Made by a program: the position numbers and the translations under genes
Source of the DNA: Hymenobacter polaris
GTDB lineage: Bacteria > Bacteroidota > Bacteroidia > Cytophagales > Hymenobacteraceae
Direction: 5' to 3'
Length of the DNA: 64,000 nt
Assembly (NCBI RefSeq): GCF_012927305.1
Contig: NZ_JABBGH010000005.1
Coordinates: 36,728 to 100,727 of the forward strand
Part shown: piece after piece, positions 33,224-42,539 of the stretch
Layout: every line of letters starts with the position of its first letter
How positions within the stretch are numbered: the first letter of the stretch is position 1
Notes under the pieces: model-generated
Seen by the model: the letters and a program-made list of their open reading frames with translations, nothing else
Database searches by the model: none
Told to the model about the DNA's origin: nothing

Positions 33224-34423
33224 ATGAATATTTTAATTTCTACCTGGTCTTTACAGGTTGGGGGGGGCGAGATTTTAGCTATGAACCTGGCGGCGGGATT
33301 AGCTCAGCTAGGTCACCAAGTAACTATCTTCAACCAGCGGGCCGAGCTAGTAGATGCGGCGCTAGTCAAGCGCTTGCTGCCGCCAAGTGTGCGGGTACTC
33401 TCCATGGCCGACCATCCGCGCCGCAGCTACTGGGCCTATAAGCTCAACGCCCTAGGGCAGCGGCTGGGGCTGCGCCATTCACTATATGAATGGGCACAGC
33501 AGGCTTATTTTCGGGCTTGCCTGAAGCGCTACCAGATTGAGCTGGTAAATAGCCACGCCACTTATGCTGACCGGCTGTGCGCGCCGGTGCTGCGCGGCAC
33601 CGGCATCCCTTTTATTATCACGGAGCACGGCGAGTATACCATGTTTGTGCGCGAGGGCCGGTCGCTGAGCTTTGCGCCCACCCTGCGCCAGGCCGACGCA
33701 ATAGTGACGGTATCGGACTATTGCCGCGACGTGCTGCAGGCCGGGCTGGCCGACCTGCCACCCGTGCAGACTATCTTCAACGGCATCAGGGTAGATGCGC
33801 CGGCCGCGGCCGGGGCTATGCGCGAGCAACTGGGCATCGCAGCCGGGGCATTTGTGTATGGTATGGTGGCGCGGGGTATTGCCGAAAAGGGTTGGGAGGC
33901 AGCCATTCTGGCGTTCCGGGCACTGCGGGCGCGGGCTAGCCGCGACGTGCAACTGGTGCTGGTGGGCGGGAGCGACTACCTGGATGGGCTGCGCACGCAG
34001 TATGCGGGAGAAGCGGGCATTCACTTTGTGGGACGGGTGCCCAATCCGGACTTCTACGTTGCCGGGTTCGACGTAGGCTTGCTACCTTCCTATTTCGCCG
34101 GCGAGGCCCTGCCGCTGGCTGTTATCGAATACTTATTTTATGACAAACCAGTAGTAGCGACCAACGTGGGGGGCATACGCGAGATAGTGGAAGACCCGGC
34201 CAGCGGCGAAGCCGCAGGCCTGCTGACGCCCTTAGACCCAGCCAGTCAGCGTCCCGACGTGGGGGCCCTGGCCACCGCCATGCAGCGCTATGCCACCGAC
34301 GCTGCCCTGTACGCGGCGCACCAGCAGGCCGCCCGGCGGCGGCAGGCCCTGTTTTCGCTGGCGAGATGTGTGGCGCAGTACGAGGCATTGTTTGAGCGGC
34401 AGGCCGGTCAACGGGCAAGCTAA
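33224..34423 (+). CDS. Glycosyltransferase family 4 protein
   Basis: 399 residues of GT-B fold. The N-terminal domain starts MNILISTWSLQVGGGEILAMNLAAGL. The C-terminal nucleotide-sugar domain contains GMVARGIAEKGWEAAILAF and the retaining-GT4 E-x7-E region GEALPLAVIEYLF. Donor unknown. It is a clear paralogue of the next gene: both share NQ..ELVD, the words KLNALGQ and the same overall order. No signal peptide. Confidence 0.92.
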   Translation: MNILISTWSLQVGGGEILAMNLAAGLAQLGHQVTIFNQRAELVDAALVKRLLPPSVRVLSMADHPRRSYWAYKLNALGQRLGLRHSLYEWAQQAYFRACLKRYQIELVNSHATYADRLCAPVLRGTGIPFIITEHGEYTMFVREGRSLSFAPTLRQADAIVTVSDYCRDVLQAGLADLPPVQTIFNGIRVDAPAAAGAMREQLGIAAGAFVYGMVARGIAEKGWEAAILAFRALRARASRDVQLVLVGGSDYLDGLRTQYAGEAGIHFVGRVPNPDFYVAGFDVGLLPSYFAGEALPLAVIEYLFYDKPVVATNVGGIREIVEDPASGEAAGLLTPLDPASQRPDVGALATAMQRYATDAALYAAHQQAARRRQALFSLARCVAQYEALFERQAGQRAS

Positions 34424-34434
34424 TCTTTGCAGGT

Positions 34435-35718
34435 ATGAATATTCTAGTCGCTACTTTTTGCTTGGATAAGGCGGGCTCGCACGTGCTGGCGCTGGCGCTG
34501 GCTTCGGAGCTGGCGAAAAAGCACAACGTGTACTTTTTCAACCAGAACGAGCAGCTGGTGGACCCCGGTATGGTGCAGCAGTATCTGAGCCCAGCAGTGC
34601 GACTGGTGGCGATGGACCGTTACCCGCTGTTTAATGCCATAGCCTGGAAGCTGAACGCCCTAGGGCAGAAGCTGGGCTTTAAGACCTCCATCCACGAACG
34701 GGCCAAGACCTGGCTGGGTCGCTACGCCATCTGGCGCTATCGTATTGACGTGCTGCATAGCCACGAGCCGATGGTAGCCAAATCGCGCATTACTAAGCTT
34801 GTGCAGCTAACGGGTGTGCCTACGGTCGTGACCGACCACCAGGGCTACTCCATGCTTATCAAGGTAGGCGAATTCTCCTATGTGCCTTCTGCTAACCTGG
34901 CCAGGGCCGTAGTGGGCGTGTCGCAGTACACGGCCGACTTATTTACCGGCAAGCTGGTAGAGGTGCCGACCGAAGCCGAGCGGCGGGCCGGCGAAAAGAT
35001 TTTGGCCACCGACTACCAGAACGAGTACGAAAATGCCCGGCAGGCGGCCCCCGCGCCCCGGCTACCCATCACTACGCGGGTAGAGGTTATTTACAATGGG
35101 GTGCCGCGCTACGTGCCGGTCGGGGAGGAGCCCGTCCCGCTGCCTATTCCGGCCGGCAGCTTCGTATTTGGCATGGTGGGCCGGGGCAACCAGCAAAAGG
35201 GCTGGGGCGATGCGCTGGCCGCCTACGTGCGGGTAAAGGCCCGGTTTCCAAACCGCCGCTTTGCGTTCATTGCCATGGGCGACGGGCCATATTTGCGTAC
35301 GCTGCGAGCCGAGTATGAAGTTCAGTACCCGGACATCTACTTCCTGGGCAATGTGCAAACGCCGCACCCGTACATGCGCCAGTGCCAGGTAGGGCTGTTT
35401 CCGTCGTGGTTTTCGGAAGCCCAACCAATTTCGATTATCGAGTTTTTCGAGAACGGGGTGCCCGTTATTGCCAGCCCGCTGGGAGGCATTCCCGAAATGG
35501 TTTGCCCACCTACGGGCCAGGTAGCGGGCCACCTGCTAGCCATGAATCCCGATGCCACGCCGAGGCGCGACGACCTGGTGGCCGCCATGAGCGCCTACGT
35601 CGAAAACCCAGACCTGCTGACCCAGCACCGGGCGGCGGCTTGCGAGCTGCGCGCCACCTACGATGTGGCAGCGTGTGCCGCGCAGTACGAGCAGCTGTTT
35701 CAAGAGATTATTAATTAA
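34435..35718 (+). CDS. Glycosyltransferase family 4 protein, tandem paralogue
   Basis: 427 residues, GT-B. MNILVATFCLDKAGSHVLALALASEL, then GMVGRGNQQKGWGDALAAY and SEAQPISIIEFFENGVPVIA (E-x7-E region). It has an insertion around residues 170-205 compared with the upstream paralogue. It starts 11 bases after that gene, with AATCTTTG (34422-34429), one base from a -7 box, across the junction. The pair likely arose by tandem duplication and may add successive sugars. Confidence 0.92.
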   Translation: MNILVATFCLDKAGSHVLALALASELAKKHNVYFFNQNEQLVDPGMVQQYLSPAVRLVAMDRYPLFNAIAWKLNALGQKLGFKTSIHERAKTWLGRYAIWRYRIDVLHSHEPMVAKSRITKLVQLTGVPTVVTDHQGYSMLIKVGEFSYVPSANLARAVVGVSQYTADLFTGKLVEVPTEAERRAGEKILATDYQNEYENARQAAPAPRLPITTRVEVIYNGVPRYVPVGEEPVPLPIPAGSFVFGMVGRGNQQKGWGDALAAYVRVKARFPNRRFAFIAMGDGPYLRTLRAEYEVQYPDIYFLGNVQTPHPYMRQCQVGLFPSWFSEAQPISIIEFFENGVPVIASPLGGIPEMVCPPTGQVAGHLLAMNPDATPRRDDLVAAMSAYVENPDLLTQHRAAACELRATYDVAACAAQYEQLFQEIIN

Positions 35719-35753
35719 GCTCGTTCTTTGCCGCGTCGCACGCGACTTGTCTT

Positions 35754-36659
35754 ATGGTTCAGGTTTCGGTTATTATTATCAATTACAATACGTTTCAGCT
35801 CACCAGCGAAGCAATTACCTCCATTCAGGCGCATACGCGGGGCGTCGGCTACGAAATTATTGTGGTTGACAATGCTTCGACCGAATGCGACCCTGGCCGC
35901 TTTCTGGAGGCGTTCCCTACCATCCAGCTGGTGCGCAACCCCGACAATTCCGGCTTCGCCAAGGGCAACAACCTAGGCATCCGGCACGCAGTGGGCGAAA
36001 CAATTTTGCTGTTTAACAGCGACGCGGCCTGCCTCAACGATGCGCTGACGCTCACTTACCGGGCGCTGCAGGCCGAGCCTAGGGTAGGCCTGACCACGGC
36101 GCGGCTGGAGTACCCCACGGGCGCTATTCAGCCCTCGTGCGGACGGTTTCCGTCGGTGAGCCTGCAGCTGCTGGAGTTAACCAGGCTGCAGAAGCTGCTG
36201 TCGGCCGAGCGCAAGGGACAAGTGCTGCAGGGTACGTTTTTCGACTATGCTACCCCCCTTTATCCCGACTGGGTGTGGGGGACGTACTTCCACTTCAAGC
36301 GCGAGGTGCTGGAGCGGATGCCAGGCCAGCAGCTGGCCGACGACTTCTTCATGTATGCCGAAGACCTGCAGTGGAGCTACACCGTCCGGCAGCTCGGCTA
36401 CGAGATTAAATACGTGCCCGAGGCGCACGTGCTGCACCATTTCTCCCAAAGCACGAAAAAAGAGAAGCGCCTCAACCAAGGCCTGATGATACTGCGCAAC
36501 GAAGACGTATTCTTTCGCCGCGAGTACGGCTGGCTGCGCACTAAAGCCTTATACCTGAGCAAGCTGGCTAATTTCTGGCTAAGCCGGGGCGACCAGGCGC
36601 AGCGGCGCCAGCTGCTGCGGCAGTATACGCAGCTGCTGCTGGGCAAGCCGCTGGCGTAA
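35754..36659 (+). CDS. Glycosyltransferase family 2, rhamnosyltransferase-like
   Basis: 301 residues. VQVSVIIINYNTFQLTSEAI, VVDNASTECDP, NSGFAKGNNLGIRHAVGETILLFNSDA and DDFFMYAEDLQWSYTVRQLGY together give the WbbL-like GT2 layout, a group that often transfers rhamnose, but substrate cannot be read from sequence. Start ATG 35754 is 35 bases after the previous gene. The stop TAA lies inside the -7 box of the next gene. Confidence 0.9.
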   Translation: MVQVSVIIINYNTFQLTSEAITSIQAHTRGVGYEIIVVDNASTECDPGRFLEAFPTIQLVRNPDNSGFAKGNNLGIRHAVGETILLFNSDAACLNDALTLTYRALQAEPRVGLTTARLEYPTGAIQPSCGRFPSVSLQLLELTRLQKLLSAERKGQVLQGTFFDYATPLYPDWVWGTYFHFKREVLERMPGQQLADDFFMYAEDLQWSYTVRQLGYEIKYVPEAHVLHHFSQSTKKEKRLNQGLMILRNEDVFFRREYGWLRTKALYLSKLANFWLSRGDQAQRRQLLRQYTQLLLGKPLA

Positions 36660-36664
36660 CTTTG
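36657..36664 (+). promoter_or_regulatory. -7 box TAACTTTG overlapping a stop codon
   Basis: Exact TAnnTTTG whose TAA is the stop codon of the preceding GT2 gene; ATG of the next gene is 19 bases downstream. Confidence 0.6.
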
Positions 36665-36683
36665 CAGCTTAACCAGCGCCCGC

Positions 36684-37577
36684 ATGGCCGACCCTGCCGC
36701 TCCCTTCTTTTCGATTGTAATGCCCTGCTACAACCGCGCCGATATTATCGGGGCGACCATCGCAGCCATATTGCGGCAGGAGCTGACCGATTTTGAGCTG
36801 CTGGTAGTGGACGACGGTAGCCGCGACAATACCGCCGAGGTAGTGGCGGCCATCGCCGACCCACGGGTACGGTACTTCCGCAAGGACAACGGCGAGCGTG
36901 GGGCCGCCCGAAACTACGGGGCCCAGCGCGCGAAAGGGCAGTACATCAACTTCTTCGATTCGGATGATGAGATGTACCCCAATCATTTGCGGGTAGTGAA
37001 GGACTACCTCGACCAGCACGGTGAGGTAGAGGTAGTGCACACCGGCTACGAGCGCCGGGACGAGCACAGCCACCTTATTGCCGAAGTCTACCAGTGGCCA
37101 GCCCGCACCAACGAGCTTTTGTTGTATGACAATCCGCTGGCTTGCAACACCGTATTCGTGCGGCGCGATGTGGCGCTGGCTAATCCGTTCGTGGAAGACC
37201 GCCGGCTGGCTTCAGCCGAAGACTGGGAGCTGTGGCTGAAGCTGGCCAGCCAATACCCGTTTCACGCCATTCGGGAGAAAACGTTTTGCCTGCGTGAGCA
37301 CAGTGGTCGTAGCCTCAATACCATCGTGCCCGAAACGGTGCGGCAGCGGGACGAGCTATTCAGCCAGCTCGTGCGCCAGAATACATTGTTTGCCAAGCGC
37401 TTCCCAGGCCACACGGGGCAGTTCGTAGCCGACCGCTATACCTTTATCGCCCTCACCCTGGCCCTGAGCAAGCAGCACCGGCCCCAAACGCTACGCTACC
37501 TGTGGCGAGCTGCCCTGGCTGACCCGGCTGTGGTAGGGAGACGGCGTTTCTTGGCTTCCATTAAACACCTGCCGTAG
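36684..37577 (+). CDS. Glycosyltransferase family 2 protein
   Basis: 297 residues. FFSIVMPCYNRADIIGATIAAIL, VVDDGSRDNT and YINFFDSDDEMYP (metal site near residue 94) are standard GT2. The late EDWELWLKLASQYPF is common in capsule GT2 proteins. Substrate unknown. It probably has its own promoter at 36657. Confidence 0.91.
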   Translation: MADPAAPFFSIVMPCYNRADIIGATIAAILRQELTDFELLVVDDGSRDNTAEVVAAIADPRVRYFRKDNGERGAARNYGAQRAKGQYINFFDSDDEMYPNHLRVVKDYLDQHGEVEVVHTGYERRDEHSHLIAEVYQWPARTNELLLYDNPLACNTVFVRRDVALANPFVEDRRLASAEDWELWLKLASQYPFHAIREKTFCLREHSGRSLNTIVPETVRQRDELFSQLVRQNTLFAKRFPGHTGQFVADRYTFIALTLALSKQHRPQTLRYLWRAALADPAVVGRRRFLASIKHLP

Positions 37578-37733
37578 CTGTACAGCTTTAATTACTTCAC
37601 TATAAGTGTTCTTAAGCAATTACTGTTGACAGGTTCACAATATTATTGAGGAGTTGACTCGCTTTGAATTCTTGTAGTATGCTTATACTAGAAAACTACG
37701 CCTAACTAATTTGCTGTATAAAATAGGGTAGAT

Positions 37734-38801
37734 ATGAATGTTGCTACAATAGATACTAATCTAGGCAAGCCTAAGGCTAAGCCTCATTTATATTCTCTCG
37801 ATTTACTGCGGGGTTTAGCAGCGCTTAGTGTTTGCTTGCTACATTTTACGTTTGGCGTGTTGCCTAGCTTAAAGAATACTGAGCTTACACTTTTTTTTTC
37901 GTGGGGCTACCTAGGGGTGGATATATTTTTTATTATATCTGGTTTTATTATACCCTATTCACTTGATCGAGGAAACTATCAATCCAATGAGTTTTTTTCT
38001 TTTATGGGTAAGCGGATGGTGCGAATTTGGCCTCCATCGTTTCTGATGATTATACTAACAGTAGGACAGCGATTATTTATTGATTTTGTGCTAAAGCACG
38101 AACGCATCTACACGGCTGACCTAACAGCTTTTCAGTTATTCACTAATATACTATACATTGTGCCATATACCTCAGCTAGGTGGCTCAATGGTATTTTATG
38201 GACGTTAGCAGTTGAGTTTCAGTTTTATATTCTTATCGGATTACTCTTTGGATGGTTGAAGCGAGGTATCGTGCCATTAATAATACTGGGGGGCATGTGT
38301 AACATGGTTAAATATTCTCCCTATTTGCATGATGTTCAATTCTTTGAATATAATAGTGTTTTTCTACTTGGTATATTGCTATGGCTGAAATTTAGGGAGC
38401 GGGTGAGTGATATGATTTTTTATTTATTTGCCTTAGTAGGATTAGTCTTGGTGTATGTGGAGATAAACTGGTTAGCAGCAATTTTTGCATTTGGCACTAT
38501 ATTTATTATTTTGTTTTTTAAAAAAAATATAATAATATTCAGTTTTTTAGGTAAAATATCTTATTCGCTTTATTTGCTCCATACAGTAGTGGGTACCACA
38601 GCCGAAGCGCTGTGGATAAGGTTTTTTTCAGTGCAGACGTTAGGTCAGAAAATAGCATTACTATTTTTTTGTGTATTGGTAACTGTGTTAGCCTCTTATG
38701 TTTTTTACCGTTTGGTGGAGGAGCCTTCAATGCGGCTTGCCGAAAGGCTATTTAAACGGAAGACTGTGGTAGTAGCCATACCAAGAGGCAAGGAGTTTTA
38801 A
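37734..38801 (+). CDS. Acyltransferase family 3 membrane protein (O-acetyltransferase-like)
   Basis: 355 residues with about ten hydrophobic segments. SLDLLRGLAALSVCLLHFTFG contains the conserved R and H of acyltransferase 3, followed by YLGVDIFFIISGFII and a WTLAVEFQFYIL motif. Such proteins O-acylate surface sugars from cytoplasmic acyl-CoA. The gene is AT-rich relative to its flanks, so it may have a different history. It ends 4 bases before the next GT61 gene. The 156-bp upstream spacer is AT-rich with no firm promoter. Confidence 0.91.
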   Translation: MNVATIDTNLGKPKAKPHLYSLDLLRGLAALSVCLLHFTFGVLPSLKNTELTLFFSWGYLGVDIFFIISGFIIPYSLDRGNYQSNEFFSFMGKRMVRIWPPSFLMIILTVGQRLFIDFVLKHERIYTADLTAFQLFTNILYIVPYTSARWLNGILWTLAVEFQFYILIGLLFGWLKRGIVPLIILGGMCNMVKYSPYLHDVQFFEYNSVFLLGILLWLKFRERVSDMIFYLFALVGLVLVYVEINWLAAIFAFGTIFIILFFKKNIIIFSFLGKISYSLYLLHTVVGTTAEALWIRFFSVQTLGQKIALLFFCVLVTVLASYVFYRLVEEPSMRLAERLFKRKTVVVAIPRGKEF

Positions 38802-38805
38802 AAAT

Positions 38806-39969
38806 ATGCTAAAAAAATTATTTAAGAAACTACTGCCACGGGTGGTGCTCAACGCCGCGCACCGGCAGGTCAATCAGCTGCGCATTGCTACGGTAGATAA
38901 GCTGCTGTTTCCAGAGCGGGTGTTTAAGCCGCAGGAATTTATTATTCGGCGCGATGCCTACCCTTTTGCAGGAGTGGTCATTGCGACGAAAGCGCTAGAA
39001 GCGCGTCTGCAGCAGCAGATTGCTATCTGGCAGGAGTGGACGCAGGATGAGTACCTACTGGTGTATAATGAGCCGTGCCTGATTGAGCCACGCGCGGGTT
39101 GGGCCCTCACGGCCAACAATAGATTAATTTATCCTTCCCTAGGCTTCAGCCGGGCGGATTATCTGCGCAAGCCGGCGCTGGCCGCGCTGCGCATGCGCGA
39201 CAAGCCAGCCGAGGAGTACGCGGAGTTGATTTCGCTGCGCGATACGGGCGAAGAGAATTATTACCACTTCTACAATGACGTGCTGACCAAGCTCTTCTTT
39301 TTAGAAGAGAAACTTGGGGTAGGGGCCGACGTACCAATTCTGATAGCGGCAACCTTGTATAAGCGAGCCTACTTTCAGTATTTTCGGCAGCACCCATATC
39401 TGCGCGACCGCACCTGGGTGGTACAGGACGAGCAGTACGTGCGCAGCCGCAAGACCTACTTCTGCAAGCCGCTCACGCACACTATAAGCTACTACGGCCG
39501 CATTCGGGAACTGGCACCGCCGGCCGATGTAGCGCGCACCGGCGCCGAGCGGCGGATTTTTATCACCCGTAGCCCCAAGCGGCTGCGCTACATTGAAAAC
39601 GGTGCCGAGATTGAGCAGCTGTGCCGCGCGGCCGGACTGGAAGTGCTGGATTTTGACGAACTAACGCTGGCCGAGCAGATACATACGCTGGCTAATGCCC
39701 GCTACGTGGTAGGCATTCACGGGGCAGGGCTGGTGAATATGTTGTTTCGGGGCGGCAGACCCATGAGTCTGCTAGAGATATTTCCGCCGGGCGATTATTA
39801 CCCGTTTCACTATATGCTAATGGCGGCCCAGCTAGGTTTTGCCTACGATGGCTTGGTAGGAAAAGCTAGCCCACAACGGTTTTCGGCGGGCTTCTACGTG
39901 CCACCCCAAGAGTTACAAACCCGCCTGCAGACTATGCTGACTGCTGGCCAGCAAAGGATAGCCCTGTAG
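38806..39969 (+). CDS. Glycosyltransferase family 61 (DUF563) protein
   Basis: 387 residues. ENYYHFYNDVLTKLFFLEE (near residue 148) and VVGIHGAGLVNMLFRGG with MSLLEIFPPG are the GT61 hallmarks. It is only distantly similar to the other GT61 at 18508 and so probably has a different acceptor or donor. No membrane helix, although the N terminus is basic. GC-rich, in contrast to the acyltransferase gene 4 bases upstream. Confidence 0.87.
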   Translation: MLKKLFKKLLPRVVLNAAHRQVNQLRIATVDKLLFPERVFKPQEFIIRRDAYPFAGVVIATKALEARLQQQIAIWQEWTQDEYLLVYNEPCLIEPRAGWALTANNRLIYPSLGFSRADYLRKPALAALRMRDKPAEEYAELISLRDTGEENYYHFYNDVLTKLFFLEEKLGVGADVPILIAATLYKRAYFQYFRQHPYLRDRTWVVQDEQYVRSRKTYFCKPLTHTISYYGRIRELAPPADVARTGAERRIFITRSPKRLRYIENGAEIEQLCRAAGLEVLDFDELTLAEQIHTLANARYVVGIHGAGLVNMLFRGGRPMSLLEIFPPGDYYPFHYMLMAAQLGFAYDGLVGKASPQRFSAGFYVPPQELQTRLQTMLTAGQQRIAL

Positions 39970-40074
39970 CCAGAGAAATGGCTTTTGCTGGTAAGCGGCC
40001 GAAAAACTTAATTTAGAAACTGCGGGCGCCCCTGCAACAAACCACGAAATAAGCTGCTAAAGAGGCCAAAGTAT

Positions 40075-41325
40075 ATGCAAAAGCAACAACGAAAAAAGCT
40101 CTTGATGGTCATTCCTAACCTAGGGCTGGGAGGAGCGCAACGGGCTTTCCACGACCATAGCGTGGAACTGCAAAAGCGCTACGACGTGACCGAGGCAGTA
40201 TTTAACCTTGATGAGCCGAACATCTACCCCAGTGGCAACCCGCTGGAAAACATGGAGGTGGCCGGGGGAGGTAATACGCTGGACAAAGCCTCTAACTTTT
40301 GGAAGCGGGTGCGACGGCTGCGGGCGCTAAAGCAAAAAACGCAGGCCGACGTGTGCATCAGCCATTTGGAAGGGGCTGACTACGTGAACCTGCTGAGCAA
40401 AGACAAGGAAAAGATTATTCTCCTGATACAGGGCTCGAAGGTGCATGACCGCAACATCAGCGGGCCGCTGGGCTGGCTGCGTAAGCAAGTGATGATGCCG
40501 GCGCTATACAGGCGGGCCGACCGCATTGTGACGGTGAGCCGCGATATTATGCCCGAGATTATCGATGCTTTCGGAGTGGAGGCCGGCAAGGTGCTCACCA
40601 TTCATAACTCCTTTGAGGTGGAGCGGGTGTGGGGGCAGGCCCAGGAGCCACTGCCGGCCGATATGCAGGCCGTGTACGACGTGGCCCCAACGCTGGTGAC
40701 TTCGGCACGGCTGGCCGTGCAGAAAAACCAGGCACCACTGCTACAGATTTTTGCCGATTTGCTCAAGCGCCGGCCGGCCAAGCTGGTATTCGTGGGCGAT
40801 GGCGAGCTGCGCGACGAGCTAACCGGCAAAGCCCGGACGCTGGGCCTGCGCGTGTACGAAGTGTGGAAGCAGGAGCCGCTGACGCCTGACTACGACGTGT
40901 ACTTTATGGGCTTGCAGCAAAACCCGTTCAAATTTATCCGGCCGGCCGACCTATTCGTGTTCCCATCGGGTTGGGAAGGGTTTCCACTGGCGCTGGGCGA
41001 AGCCATGATATGCGGAGCGGCTGTGGTGACGACGGATTGCCCCACCGGTCCCCGCGAAATGCTGTCGCCTACCACAGCCACACCCACCAATCCCATCCGC
41101 ACGGCCGAGTGGGCCGAGTATGGCGTGCTAATGCCCATGCTGACGGAGGCTGATACCCTGCAGGCCGACGAGAAAGTGTGGACCGATACCATCGAGCAGC
41201 TGCTGACGGACCCGGCCGAGCGGCAGCGCCTAGGCCAGTTGGCGCGGCGGCGAATGGAAGACTTTACGCATAAAAAGATTTTTCAGCGCTGGGTGGAGCT
41301 AATCGAGCAGGTACTGGTTGAGTAG
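40075..41325 (+). CDS. Glycosyltransferase family 4 protein
   Basis: 416 residues, GT-B. KKLLMVIPNLGLGGAQRAFHDHS (donor-side glycine loop), VTSARLAVQKNQAPLLQIFADL, and VFPSGWEGFPLALGEAMICGAAVV (E-x7-E region) place it in GT4. The early GLGGAQR pattern is frequent in capsule GT4 enzymes. Substrate unknown. It is preceded by a 105-bp spacer. Confidence 0.92.
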   Translation: MQKQQRKKLLMVIPNLGLGGAQRAFHDHSVELQKRYDVTEAVFNLDEPNIYPSGNPLENMEVAGGGNTLDKASNFWKRVRRLRALKQKTQADVCISHLEGADYVNLLSKDKEKIILLIQGSKVHDRNISGPLGWLRKQVMMPALYRRADRIVTVSRDIMPEIIDAFGVEAGKVLTIHNSFEVERVWGQAQEPLPADMQAVYDVAPTLVTSARLAVQKNQAPLLQIFADLLKRRPAKLVFVGDGELRDELTGKARTLGLRVYEVWKQEPLTPDYDVYFMGLQQNPFKFIRPADLFVFPSGWEGFPLALGEAMICGAAVVTTDCPTGPREMLSPTTATPTNPIRTAEWAEYGVLMPMLTEADTLQADEKVWTDTIEQLLTDPAERQRLGQLARRRMEDFTHKKIFQRWVELIEQVLVE

Positions 41326-41352
41326 CGGCTGCTGTTATCGGAGGCTTGCCGG

Positions 41353-41360
41353 TACCTTTG
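41353..41360 (+). promoter_or_regulatory. -7 box TACCTTTG for the next GT4 gene
   Basis: Exact TAnnTTTG, 9 bases before ATG 41370; it excludes the in-frame upstream start at 41346. Confidence 0.65.
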
Positions 41361-41369
41361 CGCTTTGCT

Positions 41370-42539
41370 ATGACTACTTCTGACTTGCCCGCCGCCCGCC
41401 GCATTCTTATAGTTGACAACTGCATCGCCGTAACCGGGGCGTTGAAAGCTATTCTGAATACTACGCGGGCGCTGCGAGCAGAGTACGGCGCGCAGTTCGA
41501 TTTTGAGTTTGTGCTGCCGACCGGTACAGCGGCCCTGCCCACGGTAGCCGACGAGGGCTACGTGGTGCATACGCTGCCATTCGTAGAGATAAGCAAGCGG
41601 CCGGCTGACTTGCTGCGTTACGTGCCCGCCCTGGCAGCTAATGCCTGGCGGCTGCGCCGGCTGGCCCGGCAGCGGGGCGCGGCCCTGGTGCACCTCAACG
41701 ATTTTTTCAACCTGACGGGCATAGTGGCGAAGTGGGCCGGTGGCCCTAAGCTACTGACGCACGTGCGGCTATTGCCCCAAAACTTTCCGGCCCCACTACG
41801 AAAGTTATGGATAGCAGCTGACACGCGCTACGCCGACCAGGTAGTATGCGTGTCGGAGGCCGTGCGAGCGGCGTTTCCGGCCGCGCCTCACGTAGAAGTG
41901 ATAGGCGACCCACTACCTGAGCGCGAGCAGTACCCGCTGCCGGCGCCTGACGGCCCCGAGGGAAGGGCCTGCACCGGCGAACTGAAGCTGCTGTACTTAG
42001 CCAACTACATTCAGGGAAAAGGCCACGACTTTGCGGTCGAAGCCTTTGCGGGCGCCTATGCGCAAAACCCGCGCCTGCGGCTGCATTTTCACGGCGGCGA
42101 TATGGGGCTGGAAAAAAACCGGATGTTTAAGCGGCGGCTGGAAGTGCGAGTGCGCGAGCTAGGCCTAACCGATGTGGTGCGTTTTGGCGGCTTCGTGCGC
42201 GATGTAGAGCAGGCTATCAAGTCGGCCGATATACTGCTAAATTTCTCGGAAACCGAAGCCTTTTCGCTGACGTGTTTCGACGCGCTGTTTTACGGTACGG
42301 CGCTAATAGCCTCGGATTGTGGAGGGCCGCGCGAGCTGTTTGAGCATGGGCACTCGGGGCTGCTAGTGCCTAACCGCGCCGTGCCGGCCATGACAGCCGC
42401 TATCGTAGAGTTGGCGGCCGACCCTACCAAGCGCGCCCGGTTCGCCGAGGCCGGCCGGGCCTATGTGCGGCACAAATTTTCTCCTGATGCTACTTACCGC
42501 AAATTGCGGGAAGTGTACCTAACGCTGCTAGCTGCCTGA
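41370..42539 (+). CDS. Glycosyltransferase family 4 protein
   Basis: 389 residues, GT-B. RRILIVDNCIAVTGALKAIL at the N terminus, LLYLANYIQGKGHDFAVEAF at the domain junction, and LLNFSETEAFSLTCFDALFYGTALIAS (acidic pair) in the C-terminal domain. Substrate unknown. It shares one base with the start of the following HAD gene (TGATG), so the two are translationally coupled, tying the phosphatase to glycan synthesis. Confidence 0.92.
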   Translation: MTTSDLPAARRILIVDNCIAVTGALKAILNTTRALRAEYGAQFDFEFVLPTGTAALPTVADEGYVVHTLPFVEISKRPADLLRYVPALAANAWRLRRLARQRGAALVHLNDFFNLTGIVAKWAGGPKLLTHVRLLPQNFPAPLRKLWIAADTRYADQVVCVSEAVRAAFPAAPHVEVIGDPLPEREQYPLPAPDGPEGRACTGELKLLYLANYIQGKGHDFAVEAFAGAYAQNPRLRLHFHGGDMGLEKNRMFKRRLEVRVRELGLTDVVRFGGFVRDVEQAIKSADILLNFSETEAFSLTCFDALFYGTALIASDCGGPRELFEHGHSGLLVPNRAVPAMTAAIVELAADPTKRARFAEAGRAYVRHKFSPDATYRKLREVYLTLLAA

